Assembly: GCF_000716785.1 (NCBI RefSeq)
Contig: NZ_JNYY01000024.1
Span: 30,021-94,020 of the forward strand
Direction of reading: 5' to 3'
Length of the DNA: 64,000 nucleotides
From: Amycolatopsis vancoresmycina
GTDB lineage: Bacteria > Actinomycetota > Actinomycetes > Mycobacteriales > Pseudonocardiaceae
In this document: positions 1 through 8,890 of the stretch, piece by piece
How the letters are laid out: the number at the start of each line of letters is the position of its first letter
Numbering within the stretch: position 1 is the stretch's first letter
Position numbers and translations under genes: made by a program
Notes under the pieces: generated by a model
The model's input: the letters and a program-made list of their open reading frames with translations, nothing else
Told to the model about the DNA's origin: nothing
The model's database searches: none

Positions 1-1584
1 CACGTCCGGATCGGCGTCGCAGGTCCGCACCCGCTCGGCCACCAGGACCGGTACTTCGCGGCCGTCCTGCTCGACGCTGAAGGCGGCCACGCGGTCGCGC
101 TGGATCGCGCCGTGCGCGTCCTGCGCGGTCGCTTCGATGTCCTGGGGGTGGTGGTTGCGGCCGTCGACGACGATCAGGTCCTTCAGCCGGGCGGTGACGA
201 ACAGCTCGCCGTCGTGGCGCACCCCGAGATCGCCGGTGCGCAGCCAGCCGTCGGCGGGAACGCCGGGCTCGGCGCCGGTGAGCCTGCCGTCGAAGGTGTG
301 GTCCGACTCGGCGGCCCGAGCCCAGTAACCGGAAGCGACGTTGGGGCCGTGGAGCCAGATTTCGCCGACTTCGCCGTCCGGGAGCACGTGCCCGAGATCG
401 GGGTCGACGATGCGGAGGTGCTGCCCGGCCGGGCGGCCGACGGACACCATCGTGACCGGGCGCGCGTCCGGGCCGGCCGCGGGCACCGCCGTGCCCTTGC
501 CCAGCTGGTCCCGGTCGAACGCCACCGCCCGCGGCTCGGTCCCGGCCGGGGTCGTGGTCACGAACACCGTGGCCTCCGCCAGCCCGTAGGAGGGCCGGTG
601 CGCGGTCGGCGGGAACCCGGTCCCGGCCAGCGCGGCCAGGAAGCCCGTCACGGTGGTGTCCCGCACCGGTTCGCTGCCGTTGATCGCCACCTTGACCCGG
701 CTCAGGTCGAGGCCGGCGCGCTCCGCGGGGGTGAGCTTCGCGGCCGCGTACTCGAAGGCGAAGTTGGGCGCCGCGGTGAGGACGTCCGGGTGGCTCGCCA
801 GCATCCGCAGCCAGCGGACCGGCCGCCGGGTGAACGCCGCGGGCGTGGTGAACACCGTCCGGCAGCCAAGCACCACCGGCAGGCAGATCAGCTGCAGCAG
901 CCCCATGTCGTGGAAGAAGGGCAGCCAGCCGACGCTGGTGGTCGAGGCGTCCAGGTCGAAGGCCGCCTGTGCCTGCCTGATGTTGGCCAGCAGCGCGCGG
1001 TGGGTGATCACCGCGCCCGCCGGGCGCCGGGTCGACCCCGAGGTGTACTGCAGGTAGGCCGGTTGCTCCTCGTCGATGTGCACCGGCAGGAACTCGTCGG
1101 CGGACCGGGTGCCGATCCGGTCCACGACCAGGACGCGCCGGGGTGCCGGCACTTCGCCGCCGTGCTGCAGCTGCCGGACCGCGGGCAGCGCCTCGGACGA
1201 GGTGAGCCACACCCGGGGCACGCAGTCGCCGAGCGCGCCGACGAGGCGCCGCAGGTGGGTGGGGCCGCCGGGGACGACCAGCGGGACCGCCGTCATCCCG
1301 GCGTACACCGCGGCGAGGAACCCGGCGACGTAGTCCAGGTTCTGGGGGCACAGGACGGCCACCCGGTCACCGGGTTCGGCCAGCCGGTCGAGCCGGACCG
1401 CGATCGCCCGCGCCCGGCGGTCGAGGTCGAGCCAGCTCAGGGTGTCCGGCACCCCGTCGGCGCCACCGCCGAAATCGAGGAACGTGAACGCCGGATCGGC
1501 CGACCGCGCGCCGGCGGCGTGCCGGGCGAGCGAAACCGTCACCGGTTCGAAAGTGAATTCGGGCACCTTTACTTCGACAGGCAT
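1..1584 (-). CDS. Fatty-acyl-AMP ligase (FAAL), C-terminus cut by window edge
   Basis: Adenylates a fatty acid, usually for transfer to a carrier protein rather than to CoA. Reading down from ATG 1584 gives 528 codons open to the window edge. Visible motifs are the phosphate-binding YTSGS at about residues 180-184, GWLPFFHDMGLL at about 219-230, TGDLGVRHDGELFV, and the A8-region GRNHHPQDIE. The last matches the GRNHYPQDIE form typical of FadD32-like FAALs rather than acyl-CoA synthetases. About 50 C-terminal residues lie outside the window. The gene is followed upstream by an antigen-85-like esterase and an MMPL transporter, which suggests a role in making an exported lipid. No polyketide synthase partner is visible here; it may lie to the left. 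Confidence 0.9.
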   Translation of the reverse strand, partial: MPVEVKVPEFTFEPVTVSLARHAAGARSADPAFTFLDFGGGADGVPDTLSWLDLDRRARAIAVRLDRLAEPGDRVAVLCPQNLDYVAGFLAAVYAGMTAVPLVVPGGPTHLRRLVGALGDCVPRVWLTSSEALPAVRQLQHGGEVPAPRRVLVVDRIGTRSADEFLPVHIDEEQPAYLQYTSGSTRRPAGAVITHRALLANIRQAQAAFDLDASTTSVGWLPFFHDMGLLQLICLPVVLGCRTVFTTPAAFTRRPVRWLRMLASHPDVLTAAPNFAFEYAAAKLTPAERAGLDLSRVKVAINGSEPVRDTTVTGFLAALAGTGFPPTAHRPSYGLAEATVFVTTTPAGTEPRAVAFDRDQLGKGTAVPAAGPDARPVTMVSVGRPAGQHLRIVDPDLGHVLPDGEVGEIWLHGPNVASGYWARAAESDHTFDGRLTGAEPGVPADGWLRTGDLGVRHDGELFVTARLKDLIVVDGRNHHPQDIEATAQDAHGAIQRDRVAAFSVEQDGREVPVLVAERVRTCDADPDV

Positions 1585-1761
1585 GAGTATCCCCACCGTG
1601 CGATTCACGAATAACGACGACCCCGAGGTCCGGAAAACCGCGCCTTCCGGCAGGCTAGCCACGCGCACTCGGCAGGCACAACAGCGCACCGCGAATTCAC
1701 GGAACGGACGCGGCGGATCTGATCACCCGGAACAGGCGGCGCTTCCCCGGTTGTCACGGGA

Positions 1762-2691
1762 TTACAGCGCCGAGCCTGCCTCCCGCTCCCGGAGCGCGGT
1801 CATCAGGAAACCCCACGACCGGATCAGCTCCCGCCGCCACGTCGGCCAGTGGTGCGTCCCGGGCCCGAAACTCGTGTGCGGCGGGACGCCCAGCTCGGCC
1901 AGCCGGGCGGCGAGCTCCCGGCTGCCGGGCGCGATGAGCCGTTCGAGCAGCCGGTCACCCGGCGCCGGCCGGTCGCCGGGGACCCGCACCCCGGTCCCCG
2001 CGGACAGGTAGAGCGGCGTGGCGGCGAGCCCGCGCGCGAGCAGGTACGGATTCCGCTTGGCCCAGCGGGCGCGTTCCGCGTGGCGCGGGCCCCACATCGC
2101 GTCGAGCCGCTCCCCCACGCTGCGCAGGTACAGCCGCAGCAGCGTCGGGACCCCGCGCCGGGTCGTGTGCACCAGGCCGCTGTAGGACGCGGCCGCGGCG
2201 AACATGCCGGGATTCCGTGCCGCGTAGACCAAAGCGCCGTAGCCGCCCATGGACACCCCGCCGATCGCCCGTGCCTCGCCTGCCCCGTAACGCCGCTCCA
2301 GCAGGGGCCGGACCTCGTCGAGGTGGAACCGGGGCCAGTCCGGCACCGAGCCGCGCCGATCGGGCCGCCGCCAGTCGGTGTAGAACCCCGCTCGCCCGCC
2401 CTCGGGCAGCACCACCAGCACCCCGGACGTCCTGGCCAGTCCGGCGATGTCGGTGTGCTCGGTCCAGCAGGCCGGGCCGTCGTCACCGCCGTGCAGCAGG
2501 TAGAGCGTCGGCCAGCGGCGGTCCGGCCGGGGTGTCCACCCCGCGGGCGTGAGGAGCCGGACCTCCGCCGTCCGGCCCAGCGCGGGCGACCGCACGTTCA
2601 GTTCCACCCGGCCGGGCCCGGGAAATCGTTCGGTTTCGACCGCGATTCCGCATTCGGGTTTCATCCGCCCACTCTCTTGATCCGCCGGCAT
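1762..2691 (-). CDS. Esterase family protein, antigen-85/mycolyltransferase-like alpha/beta hydrolase
   Basis: A 309-residue alpha/beta hydrolase of the putative-esterase family (PF00756), which includes the antigen 85 mycolyltransferases and esterase D. Supporting motifs are LYLLHGG (oxyanion region), GFYTDW (antigen 85 proteins have a similar FYSDW), the nucleophile elbow GGVSMGG, and a C-terminal THHWPTW carrying the likely catalytic histidine. There is no signal peptide or transmembrane segment, unlike secreted antigen 85, so it may act in the cytoplasm or start differently. Start ATG 2691 has GAGG six bases upstream; ATG 2664 is an alternative. It is divergent from the MFS gene with only 47 bp between them. 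Substrate is unknown. Confidence 0.8.
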   Translation of the reverse strand: MPADQESGRMKPECGIAVETERFPGPGRVELNVRSPALGRTAEVRLLTPAGWTPRPDRRWPTLYLLHGGDDGPACWTEHTDIAGLARTSGVLVVLPEGGRAGFYTDWRRPDRRGSVPDWPRFHLDEVRPLLERRYGAGEARAIGGVSMGGYGALVYAARNPGMFAAAASYSGLVHTTRRGVPTLLRLYLRSVGERLDAMWGPRHAERARWAKRNPYLLARGLAATPLYLSAGTGVRVPGDRPAPGDRLLERLIAPGSRELAARLAELGVPPHTSFGPGTHHWPTWRRELIRSWGFLMTALREREAGSAL

Positions 2692-2738
2692 TTCTGCCTC
2701 TATCGTGAGCAACCGTCTTCGAGCCGACGGGGGTACCG

Positions 2739-4070
2739 ATGGACAATTCCCGGAGCGGCGCCGCCGTCCGGCACCCGTGGTCGACGCTGACCGCCGTGTG
2801 CCTGGCCGGAATGCTCGTCGGCCTGGACGGAACCGCGCTGACCGTCGCCGGCCCGGAAATGGGCCGGTCGGCGGGAGCGTCGTTCGGCGAACTGCAGTGG
2901 ATCGCGAACGCCTACCTGGTCGCATTGGCGCTCGCACTGCTGCCCGCGGGCCGGCTCGCCGATCGGGCGGGGCGCCGCCGGGTCTTCCTCACCGGGGTGG
3001 CCGGGTTCGGGCTGGCTTCGGCGCTCGTCGCGGCCGGCACGACGAGCGAACTCCTGATCGCCTTCCGCGGCCTGCAGGGTCTCTGCGCCGCGCTGCTGCA
3101 GCCGGCGGCGCTCGCCCTCGTCCGGTCGGCGTTCGGCCGCGACCGGCTCGAGCTCGCGCTGGGCATCTGGGGTGCGACGTCCGCGGCCGCCATCGCCGCC
3201 GGGCCCATCCTCGCCGGGGTGGTCGTGCACGCTTTCGGCTGGCCGGCGGTGTTCCTGCTGAACGTGCCCGTCGCGCTGGCCGTGGTCGTCGTGACCGGCT
3301 ACCGGGTCGCCGAGTCGCGCGCGGCCGGCCCCGGCGGGGGCGCGGCCGAGCTGCTGCGCACCCCGGGCGTCGCGATCGGCACGGCGTTGACGGCGGTGGC
3401 CTTCTTCGCGCTGTTCGGGTTGTTGTTCTGCCTCACCCTGTACCTCCAGAACCTGCGTGGTCTCGATCCGGTGCGCACCGGCGAATGGCTGCTGCCGGTG
3501 ACGTCCTCGGTGGTGCTCGGCGCGCCGCTCGGCGGGGCCCTGGTCGCGCGGTTCGGCCCCCGCGGGCCGGCGGCGGGCGGGTTCGCGCTGCTCGCGGCCG
3601 GGATCGCCGGGCTGCTGGTCCTCGGCACCGGCACGGCGTGGCCCGCCACGGTGCCGGCGACCGTGGTGACGGGCGTCGGCACCGGGGTCGCGCTCATCGC
3701 CGCGACGCAGCTGATCGTGGCGAGCGCGCCGGAGGCGATGTCCGCACAGGCGTCCGCGCTGCAGCAGGTGGCGACCCAGCTCGGCGGCGCGGCGGGGATC
3801 GCGGTGCTCAGCGCGGTGGTGTCCTGGCGGGTGGCGGCCGGGCTGCCCGCGAACGGGCCGGTGGACGAGGCCGCGCAGGGGCGGGGCGCCGGTGCGGCGG
3901 CGTTCGTTCCCGGGCTGCACGCGGCGGTGCTCGTCGCGGCGGCCGTGATCGCGCTCGGCGCGGTGCTCGCGCTGGGCATCCGCCCGGGCTCAGCAGGCAT
4001 GGCGGCCGACCCGGCCGGGCCACCAGCCCCACCGTCCCAGGTGGACGGCGACGGCGGGCACCAGCAGTGA
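2739..4070 (+). CDS. MFS transporter, DHA2-type drug/lipid efflux
   Basis: A 443-residue multi-pass membrane protein of the major facilitator superfamily. It has the early motif GMLVGLDGTALTVAGPEM, which resembles the LDxTxVNVALP motif of 14-helix H+ antiporters, and GRLADRAGRRR between helices 2 and 3. It likely exports a small hydrophobic compound by proton antiport. Its 3' end overlaps the 3' end of the convergent MMPL gene by 81 bp. Substrate cannot be read from sequence; neighbours suggest lipids or lipophilic products. Confidence 0.85.
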   Translation: MDNSRSGAAVRHPWSTLTAVCLAGMLVGLDGTALTVAGPEMGRSAGASFGELQWIANAYLVALALALLPAGRLADRAGRRRVFLTGVAGFGLASALVAAGTTSELLIAFRGLQGLCAALLQPAALALVRSAFGRDRLELALGIWGATSAAAIAAGPILAGVVVHAFGWPAVFLLNVPVALAVVVVTGYRVAESRAAGPGGGAAELLRTPGVAIGTALTAVAFFALFGLLFCLTLYLQNLRGLDPVRTGEWLLPVTSSVVLGAPLGGALVARFGPRGPAAGGFALLAAGIAGLLVLGTGTAWPATVPATVVTGVGTGVALIAATQLIVASAPEAMSAQASALQQVATQLGGAAGIAVLSAVVSWRVAAGLPANGPVDEAAQGRGAGAAAFVPGLHAAVLVAAAVIALGAVLALGIRPGSAGMAADPAGPPAPPSQVDGDGGHQQ

Positions 4071-6014
4071 GCGCACCACCAGCGTGTCCAGCAGCACGCC
4101 GAACGCGACCAGGAACGCGATCTGGGCCATGAACAGGATCGGCAGCACCGCCAGCGCGGCGAAGGTCGCGGCCAGGACGACACCGGCCGAGGTGATCACC
4201 GGGCCGGTCAGCGTCAGCGCCTTCGCCGTCCCGGCCGCCGGACCGTCCACGAAGGACTCTTCACGGGCGCGCGTCATCAGGAAGATGTTGTAGTCCACGC
4301 CGAGCGTCACCAGGAAGACGAACGCGTAGAGCGGCAGCGACGGGTCGGCCCCCGGCAGGTGGAGCACGTCGTCGAAGACCAGGGCCCCGGCGCCGAGGGT
4401 CGCCAGGTACGACAGCACCACGGTCGCCACGAGGACCAGCGGCAGCAGGACGGCCCGCAACAGGAGCACCAGCACGAGCAGGACCACCCCGAGCACCGCC
4501 GGGATCACCACGACCCGGTCGCGCTCGGCGGCGTCGCGGATCTCGGCCTGGATCGCCGCCTGGCCGCCCACCAGGACGCCGGGAACGCCTGCCACGGCGG
4601 CCCGGACGATCCCCGGTCCGGCCGCTTCCGGGACGTTCACCGAGACGTCGAGTTCGACCTTCCCGTCCGCCTGCCCGGTACCGGGGTGCACCGCCGTCAC
4701 CCCGGGCACCGCGCGGATCCTCGCCGCCACTTCCGCAGCTCGCTCCTGCGGGGCGATGACGACGACCGGGCTGCGCTCGGCACCCGGGAAGTGCGCGGCG
4801 AGGACTTCCTGCCCGGACACCGCGTCGCTCGGGCCGAGGAAGACGTCGGCGGGCGGCACGCCGTCCGCCCGCAGCAGCGGCACGAACGCGGCCAGCCCGG
4901 CGAGCACGAGCGCCGTGCCGGCCCAGACGAGCCGGGGCCGGCGGCCGACCAGCCGGGCGACGCGTTCCCAGCGCGTGCCCCGTGACCGCCGGTGCCGCGG
5001 CCAGAAGGCGGCCCGCCCGAGCAGCAGCAGCGCCGCCGGGAGGAACGTCAGCGACGACACCAGCGCCGAGACGATCCCGATCGCCGCGACCGGGCCGAGC
5101 CCGCGGTTCGACGACAACGCGCTCAGCAGCAGGCAGCACAGGCCGAGCACGACGGTCCCGGCGGAGGCCACAATGGACTCCGCGACCCGGAACGCCGCTT
5201 TCAGGGCGCTCCGGTGGTCCGGCCGGGCCGCGAGCTCCTCCTGGTACCGGGCGATGAACAACAGCGCGTAGTCGGTGCAGGCACCGAAGACGAGGATGAA
5301 CAGGATGCCCTGCCCCTGCCCGCTGAGGGTGAGCACGCCCTTCGCGGCCAGCGGGTACACGACGCTCGACGCGGCGATCAGCGCGAGGCCCGCGGAGGCC
5401 AGCACCACCAGCGGAAGCAGCGGGCTGCGGTACACCGCGACCAGGACGGCCACGACGAGCAGGGCCGTGACGGCCAGCAGCGACCGGTCCACGCCGGAGA
5501 AGACGGCACCGAGGTCGGCGGTGAACCCGGCCGGCCCGGTGACCTGCACCGCGAGCCCCGGCGGCAGGCCGGCCGCGACGACGTCCCGCATCCGCTGCAC
5601 GGTCCGCCCGGCTTCGAAGCCGTCCGCCGCCACGACCGGGGCGACGACCAGCGCGGCCTTGCCGTCGGCCGAGAACACGGGCGGGGCCACCGGTCCCGCG
5701 AGCCCGGCCAGGCCGGTCAGGCGCCGGCCGGTCCCGCCCGCGACGACCCGGTCGCCGTCGCGCAGACCGTCCGCCCGGCTGTAGACCACCCAGGCCGGCT
5801 GCACCGGGCCGCCCGAAAGCCGTTCCTGCAGCCGCGCCACCTCGGTGGCCTCGGCCGCGGCCGGGAGGAACGAGACGCCGTCGTTGTGCTGGACCTCGTC
5901 GAGCCGGCCGGGAAGACCGCCGGCCAGCACCCCGGCCACCAGCCAGCCGGCGACCACCAGCGCCGGCACCAGCCACCGGCGGGCGCGGGTGCCACCGCCC
6001 GGATCGACCACCAT
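3990..6014 (-). CDS. MMPL family RND transporter
   Basis: A 674-residue MMPL/RND-type transporter with two repeated halves, each an N-terminal helix, a large extracytoplasmic loop and a helix bundle. The first bundle carries FGACTDYALLFIARYQEE and the second LGVDYNIFLMTRAREE. These are the paired Asp-Tyr motifs (TDY/VDY) of the proton relay in MMPL proteins. Family members export complex lipids, siderophores or polyketides across the inner membrane. Start ATG 6014 is chosen because GGAGG lies 10 bases upstream; an in-frame ATG at 6050 would include that site. Association with an FAAL and an antigen-85-like esterase fits lipid export. Confidence 0.9.
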   Translation of the reverse strand: MVVDPGGGTRARRWLVPALVVAGWLVAGVLAGGLPGRLDEVQHNDGVSFLPAAAEATEVARLQERLSGGPVQPAWVVYSRADGLRDGDRVVAGGTGRRLTGLAGLAGPVAPPVFSADGKAALVVAPVVAADGFEAGRTVQRMRDVVAAGLPPGLAVQVTGPAGFTADLGAVFSGVDRSLLAVTALLVVAVLVAVYRSPLLPLVVLASAGLALIAASSVVYPLAAKGVLTLSGQGQGILFILVFGACTDYALLFIARYQEELAARPDHRSALKAAFRVAESIVASAGTVVLGLCCLLLSALSSNRGLGPVAAIGIVSALVSSLTFLPAALLLLGRAAFWPRHRRSRGTRWERVARLVGRRPRLVWAGTALVLAGLAAFVPLLRADGVPPADVFLGPSDAVSGQEVLAAHFPGAERSPVVVIAPQERAAEVAARIRAVPGVTAVHPGTGQADGKVELDVSVNVPEAAGPGIVRAAVAGVPGVLVGGQAAIQAEIRDAAERDRVVVIPAVLGVVLLVLVLLLRAVLLPLVLVATVVLSYLATLGAGALVFDDVLHLPGADPSLPLYAFVFLVTLGVDYNIFLMTRAREESFVDGPAAGTAKALTLTGPVITSAGVVLAATFAALAVLPILFMAQIAFLVAFGVLLDTLVVRSLLVPAVAVHLGRWGWWPGRVGRHAC

Positions 6015-6204
6015 CGACACACCACCTCCGGTGCTTCCCCTGGCGGACACCTAACCGGTGGCCGGTCGCGGCCGACAAGAGCGAGCACGGGGAAAGCGCC
6101 GGAATTGAGTGTCCACATCGGACTTTCTGTCACCGGGGAACAGTCTGCGGCGGCGGCCGCGGAGGTCCCTTGCCCGGCCGGGACGCCGGTGCGACGCTCG
6201 GTTC

Positions 6205-6230
6205 CGCCCGGCGGCGGTTTCCGCCGGGCG
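6205..6230. other. Strong hairpin in the cutinase leader
   Basis: CGCCCGGCGG and CCGCCGGGCG form a perfect 10-bp stem around a 6-base loop. It ends 48 bases before the cutinase ATG and falls in the divergent gap between the MMPL and cutinase genes. It has no T tract, so it could be an mRNA stabiliser or attenuator rather than an intrinsic terminator. Confidence 0.5.
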
Positions 6231-6278
6231 TTCCCCGCCATCGCGGTTCTCCTTTCCGAGCAAAGGTGTTGATAGTCC

Positions 6279-6941
6279 ATGAGCTCAGTCTTCGGCAGCG
6301 CAGCCCGGCTGCTCACCGTCTGCACCACGGTCGTCCTCGCCGGCCTCGGCGTCGTCGTCGCCGCACCGGTCGCCTCGGCCGCCGCGTGCACCGACATCGA
6401 CGTGTCCTACGCCCGCGGCACCTTCGAACCCGGCAGCCTCGGCTTCATCGTGGGTGACCCGGTGTACTCGGCGGTGCAGAGCCGGCTGCAACCACGCTCG
6501 GTGAGCAGCTACCAGGTGAACTACCCGGCGGACCTCACCGAGCCGGCCTCGGTCCAGCAGGGCAACCGCGACCTGGTCAACCACGTCACGAGCCAGGCCG
6601 CGGCCTGCCCCCGGCAGCGCTTCGTCCTGGCCGGCTACTCCCAGGGCGCCAACGTGGTCGACAACTCCATCGGCGTCAGCAGCGACGGCGTGATCGTCGG
6701 CGGCCCGATCGTGGCGACGATCCCGGCCTCGATCGCCCCGCGCGTCGCCGCGATCCTGCTGTTCGGCAACCCCATCCGGTCGGACGGCCGGAGCGTCACG
6801 GGCCTGTACGAGAGCCGCACCAAGGACTACTGCGCCGACGGCGACCCGATTTGCCAGTTCCTCGGCACGAACCCGCTGGCCCACTTCAGCTACGGCGGAA
6901 ACGCCGCCGACGCGGCCGAATTCGTGGCCGGCAAGGTCTGA
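6279..6941 (+). CDS. Secreted cutinase family serine esterase
   Basis: A 220-residue exported esterase. It begins with a Sec signal peptide (helix of about residues 8-34, cleavage near ASAAAC). The nucleophile elbow GYSQG places the catalytic serine at residue 121. The Asp-containing loop CADGDPIC and the histidine in LAHFSYGG follow in the order expected for the cutinase triad, with cysteines placed for the family disulfides. Cutinases hydrolyse cutin, lipids or polyesters outside the cell; mycobacterial cutinase-like proteins act on envelope lipids. Its stop TGA abuts the stop of the next, convergent gene with no gap. Confidence 0.93.
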   Translation: MSSVFGSAARLLTVCTTVVLAGLGVVVAAPVASAAACTDIDVSYARGTFEPGSLGFIVGDPVYSAVQSRLQPRSVSSYQVNYPADLTEPASVQQGNRDLVNHVTSQAAACPRQRFVLAGYSQGANVVDNSIGVSSDGVIVGGPIVATIPASIAPRVAAILLFGNPIRSDGRSVTGLYESRTKDYCADGDPICQFLGTNPLAHFSYGGNAADAAEFVAGKV

Positions 6942-8156
6942 TCAGTCCCTTGTGGACTCAGGATCGAACGGGCTCGCACCGGAGCCGCCCGCCGGCGGGC
7001 GGCTCCGGTCGCCGAAGCGGTCCGCCACCCAGTCGGCGACGAAGGTGCTGACGTGGGGCAGGTGGTCGAGTCCGATGTGTTCCGTCGCCCCTTCTTCGGG
7101 GGTGAAGACGCGCAGTTCACGCCGCGGCGAGTTGACCGCCTGGTCGTGGGAGCGGTAAGCGTATTCGAGCGGAATCTGGCGATCGCGCTCGCCGTGCGCG
7201 ATCAGGAACGGCACGGTGATCTTCTCGACCACGCCGTCGAGGTGCACGTCGTCCGCGAAGGCGATGAACGTGTCGAGGTCGTCGTGGCCCCACACCCACA
7301 GCACGTGCTCCCAGTAGTGCGGCACCGGCCGTTCGCCTTCGCGTTCGAGGCGGCGGCGCTGCACCGCGCCCCAGTTGTGGTTGGCACCCCAGGCGACGCA
7401 CAGCGCGAACCGCTTCTCGAAGGCGGCGGCGCGAGGCGCGTAGTAGCCGCCGAGGGACCAGCCGACGATCCCGATCCGGCCGCTGTCCACTTCGGACCGC
7501 GTTTCGAGCCAGTCCACGGCCGCCGCCGCCCAGGCTTCGGCGTCGATGCGGGCGGTGAGCCCTTGCAGGCGAAGGGCTTCGCCGGTGCCGGGCTGGTCCA
7601 GCATCAGGCACGAGATCCCGCGCTCGGCGAGCTCCCGCCAGTGCGACGAGCTGTACATGTGCTCCTTGGTCGAGTCCAGGCCGTTGACCAGGACGATCAC
7701 CGGCGCCGGTCCGGTGTCGGTGGCCGGGGCGAGGGAGAGGTAGGCCGGCAGGGTCGTGCCTTCGTACGGGATGGCCACCCGGGAGATCCGCCGGTCGCGC
7801 AGGTCGAAGGCCTTCTGTGCGAGGTCGAGCACCCGCCGGTAGGCCGGCAGCCGGTTCGGGTCCGAGTGGGCGAGCATGCGCTCGGCCTGGCAGAGGTAGT
7901 TCGTGGCGCGGAAGTACAGTTCGCCGGCGGTGCGGGTGTGCCCGGCCTTTTCGGCCTGTTCGGCTTGGGTCACGAGCTGGTCGGTGAGCGCGGTCCAGGC
8001 GCGGAGGAAGTCCGGCGTACCGGCGTCCGAGCCCTGGGCGGCGGCCTCGCGGATGGGCCGGCAGGCGCGGTCGACCTCGTCGATCAGGCCACCGCTGTTG
8101 AGCGCGGCGACCACGCCGAGGTTCCAGACGTAGTTGCCGGGGAAGTATTCGAACAC
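6942..8156 (-). CDS. Alpha/beta hydrolase with N-terminal helical cap (2,6-dihydropseudooxynicotine hydrolase-like)
   Basis: A 404-residue enzyme with about 130 N-terminal helical residues followed by an alpha/beta hydrolase core. The core shows NGLDSTKE at the oxyanion position, nucleophile GWSLGG, and late Asp and His (HGERD; HIGLDHLPH). NGLDSTKE resembles the GLESTKE of 2,6-dihydropseudooxynicotine hydrolase, a C-C bond hydrolase of this helical-cap type. It is the last gene of the aromatic operon. Start GTG 8156 has GAGAGG 7 bases upstream and lies just past the stop of the SDR gene; no ATG is suitably placed. It probably cleaves a carbon-carbon or ester bond in a ring-opened intermediate. 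Confidence 0.8.
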   Translation of the reverse strand: MFEYFPGNYVWNLGVVAALNSGGLIDEVDRACRPIREAAAQGSDAGTPDFLRAWTALTDQLVTQAEQAEKAGHTRTAGELYFRATNYLCQAERMLAHSDPNRLPAYRRVLDLAQKAFDLRDRRISRVAIPYEGTTLPAYLSLAPATDTGPAPVIVLVNGLDSTKEHMYSSSHWRELAERGISCLMLDQPGTGEALRLQGLTARIDAEAWAAAAVDWLETRSEVDSGRIGIVGWSLGGYYAPRAAAFEKRFALCVAWGANHNWGAVQRRRLEREGERPVPHYWEHVLWVWGHDDLDTFIAFADDVHLDGVVEKITVPFLIAHGERDRQIPLEYAYRSHDQAVNSPRRELRVFTPEEGATEHIGLDHLPHVSTFVADWVADRFGDRSRPPAGGSGASPFDPESTRD

Positions 8157-8167
8157 GGGACTGCCTC

Positions 8168-8890
8168 TCAGGTTCGGGCGGCTTCGCTGATCGACTTGAC
8201 GCCGCCGTGCGCGGTCAGGCCGCCGTCGACGGGGATCTCGGCGCCGGAGATGAAGGAGGCCGCGTCGCCGATCAGGAACGCGACCAGCGCGGCGACCTCC
8301 TCGGCGGTGCCGGTGCGGCCGAGCGGGGTTTCGGCGATGTTCGCGGCCCGGAACCCGGGCGGCGCCGACGCCGTCATCGGGGTTTCGATGTATCCGGGGT
8401 GCACGGCGTTGACACGGATGCCCCGGCCGCCCAGCTCCAGGCAGGCGGCCTTGACGAAGCCGCGCAGCGCCCACTTGCTCGCGGTGTAGGCGACCGGGTA
8501 GTGCCCGGTCAGCGCTGCGGCCGAACCGGTCACCACGATCGAGCCGCCGGGCGGCATCAGCGGCACCACCGCCTGCACCGCCCGCACCGCGCCACCGACG
8601 TTGACGTCCTGCACGCGCGCCAGGTCGGCCGCGTCCAGCTCGCCGAGCCGGGCCCGCCAGGTGACGCCCGCGGCGACGACGAGCCCGTCGACCCGATCGA
8701 GGCTCGCGGCGAGCCCGGCCCAGCCGTCGTCGCCGGTGACGTCGAACCGGTGGTGCTCGACCCCGGGCAGCCCGGGGGCTTCGGTGCGGTCGACGCCGAT
8801 CACCTGCGCCCCTCCGGCGGCCAGCAGCCGTGCCGTCGCCGCGCCGATGCCCTGTGCCGCACCGGTGACGACCACGACCTTGCCGGTCAT
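8168..8890 (-). CDS. SDR family NAD(P)-dependent oxidoreductase
   Basis: A classical short-chain dehydrogenase/reductase of 240 residues. The Rossmann glycine motif TGAAQGIG is at residues 9-16, NVGGAV follows in the middle, the catalytic serine is in VVTGSAAAL, the YTASK Tyr/Lys pair is present, and PGYIETPM follows. It starts in the ATGA overlap with the upstream FAH-family gene, so the two are probably translationally coupled. A likely job is oxidation of a diol or hydroxy intermediate in the aromatic pathway. The exact substrate cannot be read. Confidence 0.92.
   Translation of the reverse strand: MTGKVVVVTGAAQGIGAATARLLAAGGAQVIGVDRTEAPGLPGVEHHRFDVTGDDGWAGLAASLDRVDGLVVAAGVTWRARLGELDAADLARVQDVNVGGAVRAVQAVVPLMPPGGSIVVTGSAAALTGHYPVAYTASKWALRGFVKAACLELGGRGIRVNAVHPGYIETPMTASAPPGFRAANIAETPLGRTGTAEEVAALVAFLIGDAASFISGAEIPVDGGLTAHGGVKSISEAART

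Noticed and set aside
112..1614. Long plus-strand open frame opposite the FAAL gene
   Set aside because: It is Arg/Pro/Gly-rich shadow sequence. The minus strand encodes a complete set of FAAL motifs.
2700..3920. Minus-strand 406-residue frame across the MFS gene
   Set aside because: Composition is Gln/Arg/Gly-rich with no motif; the plus strand is a clear transporter.
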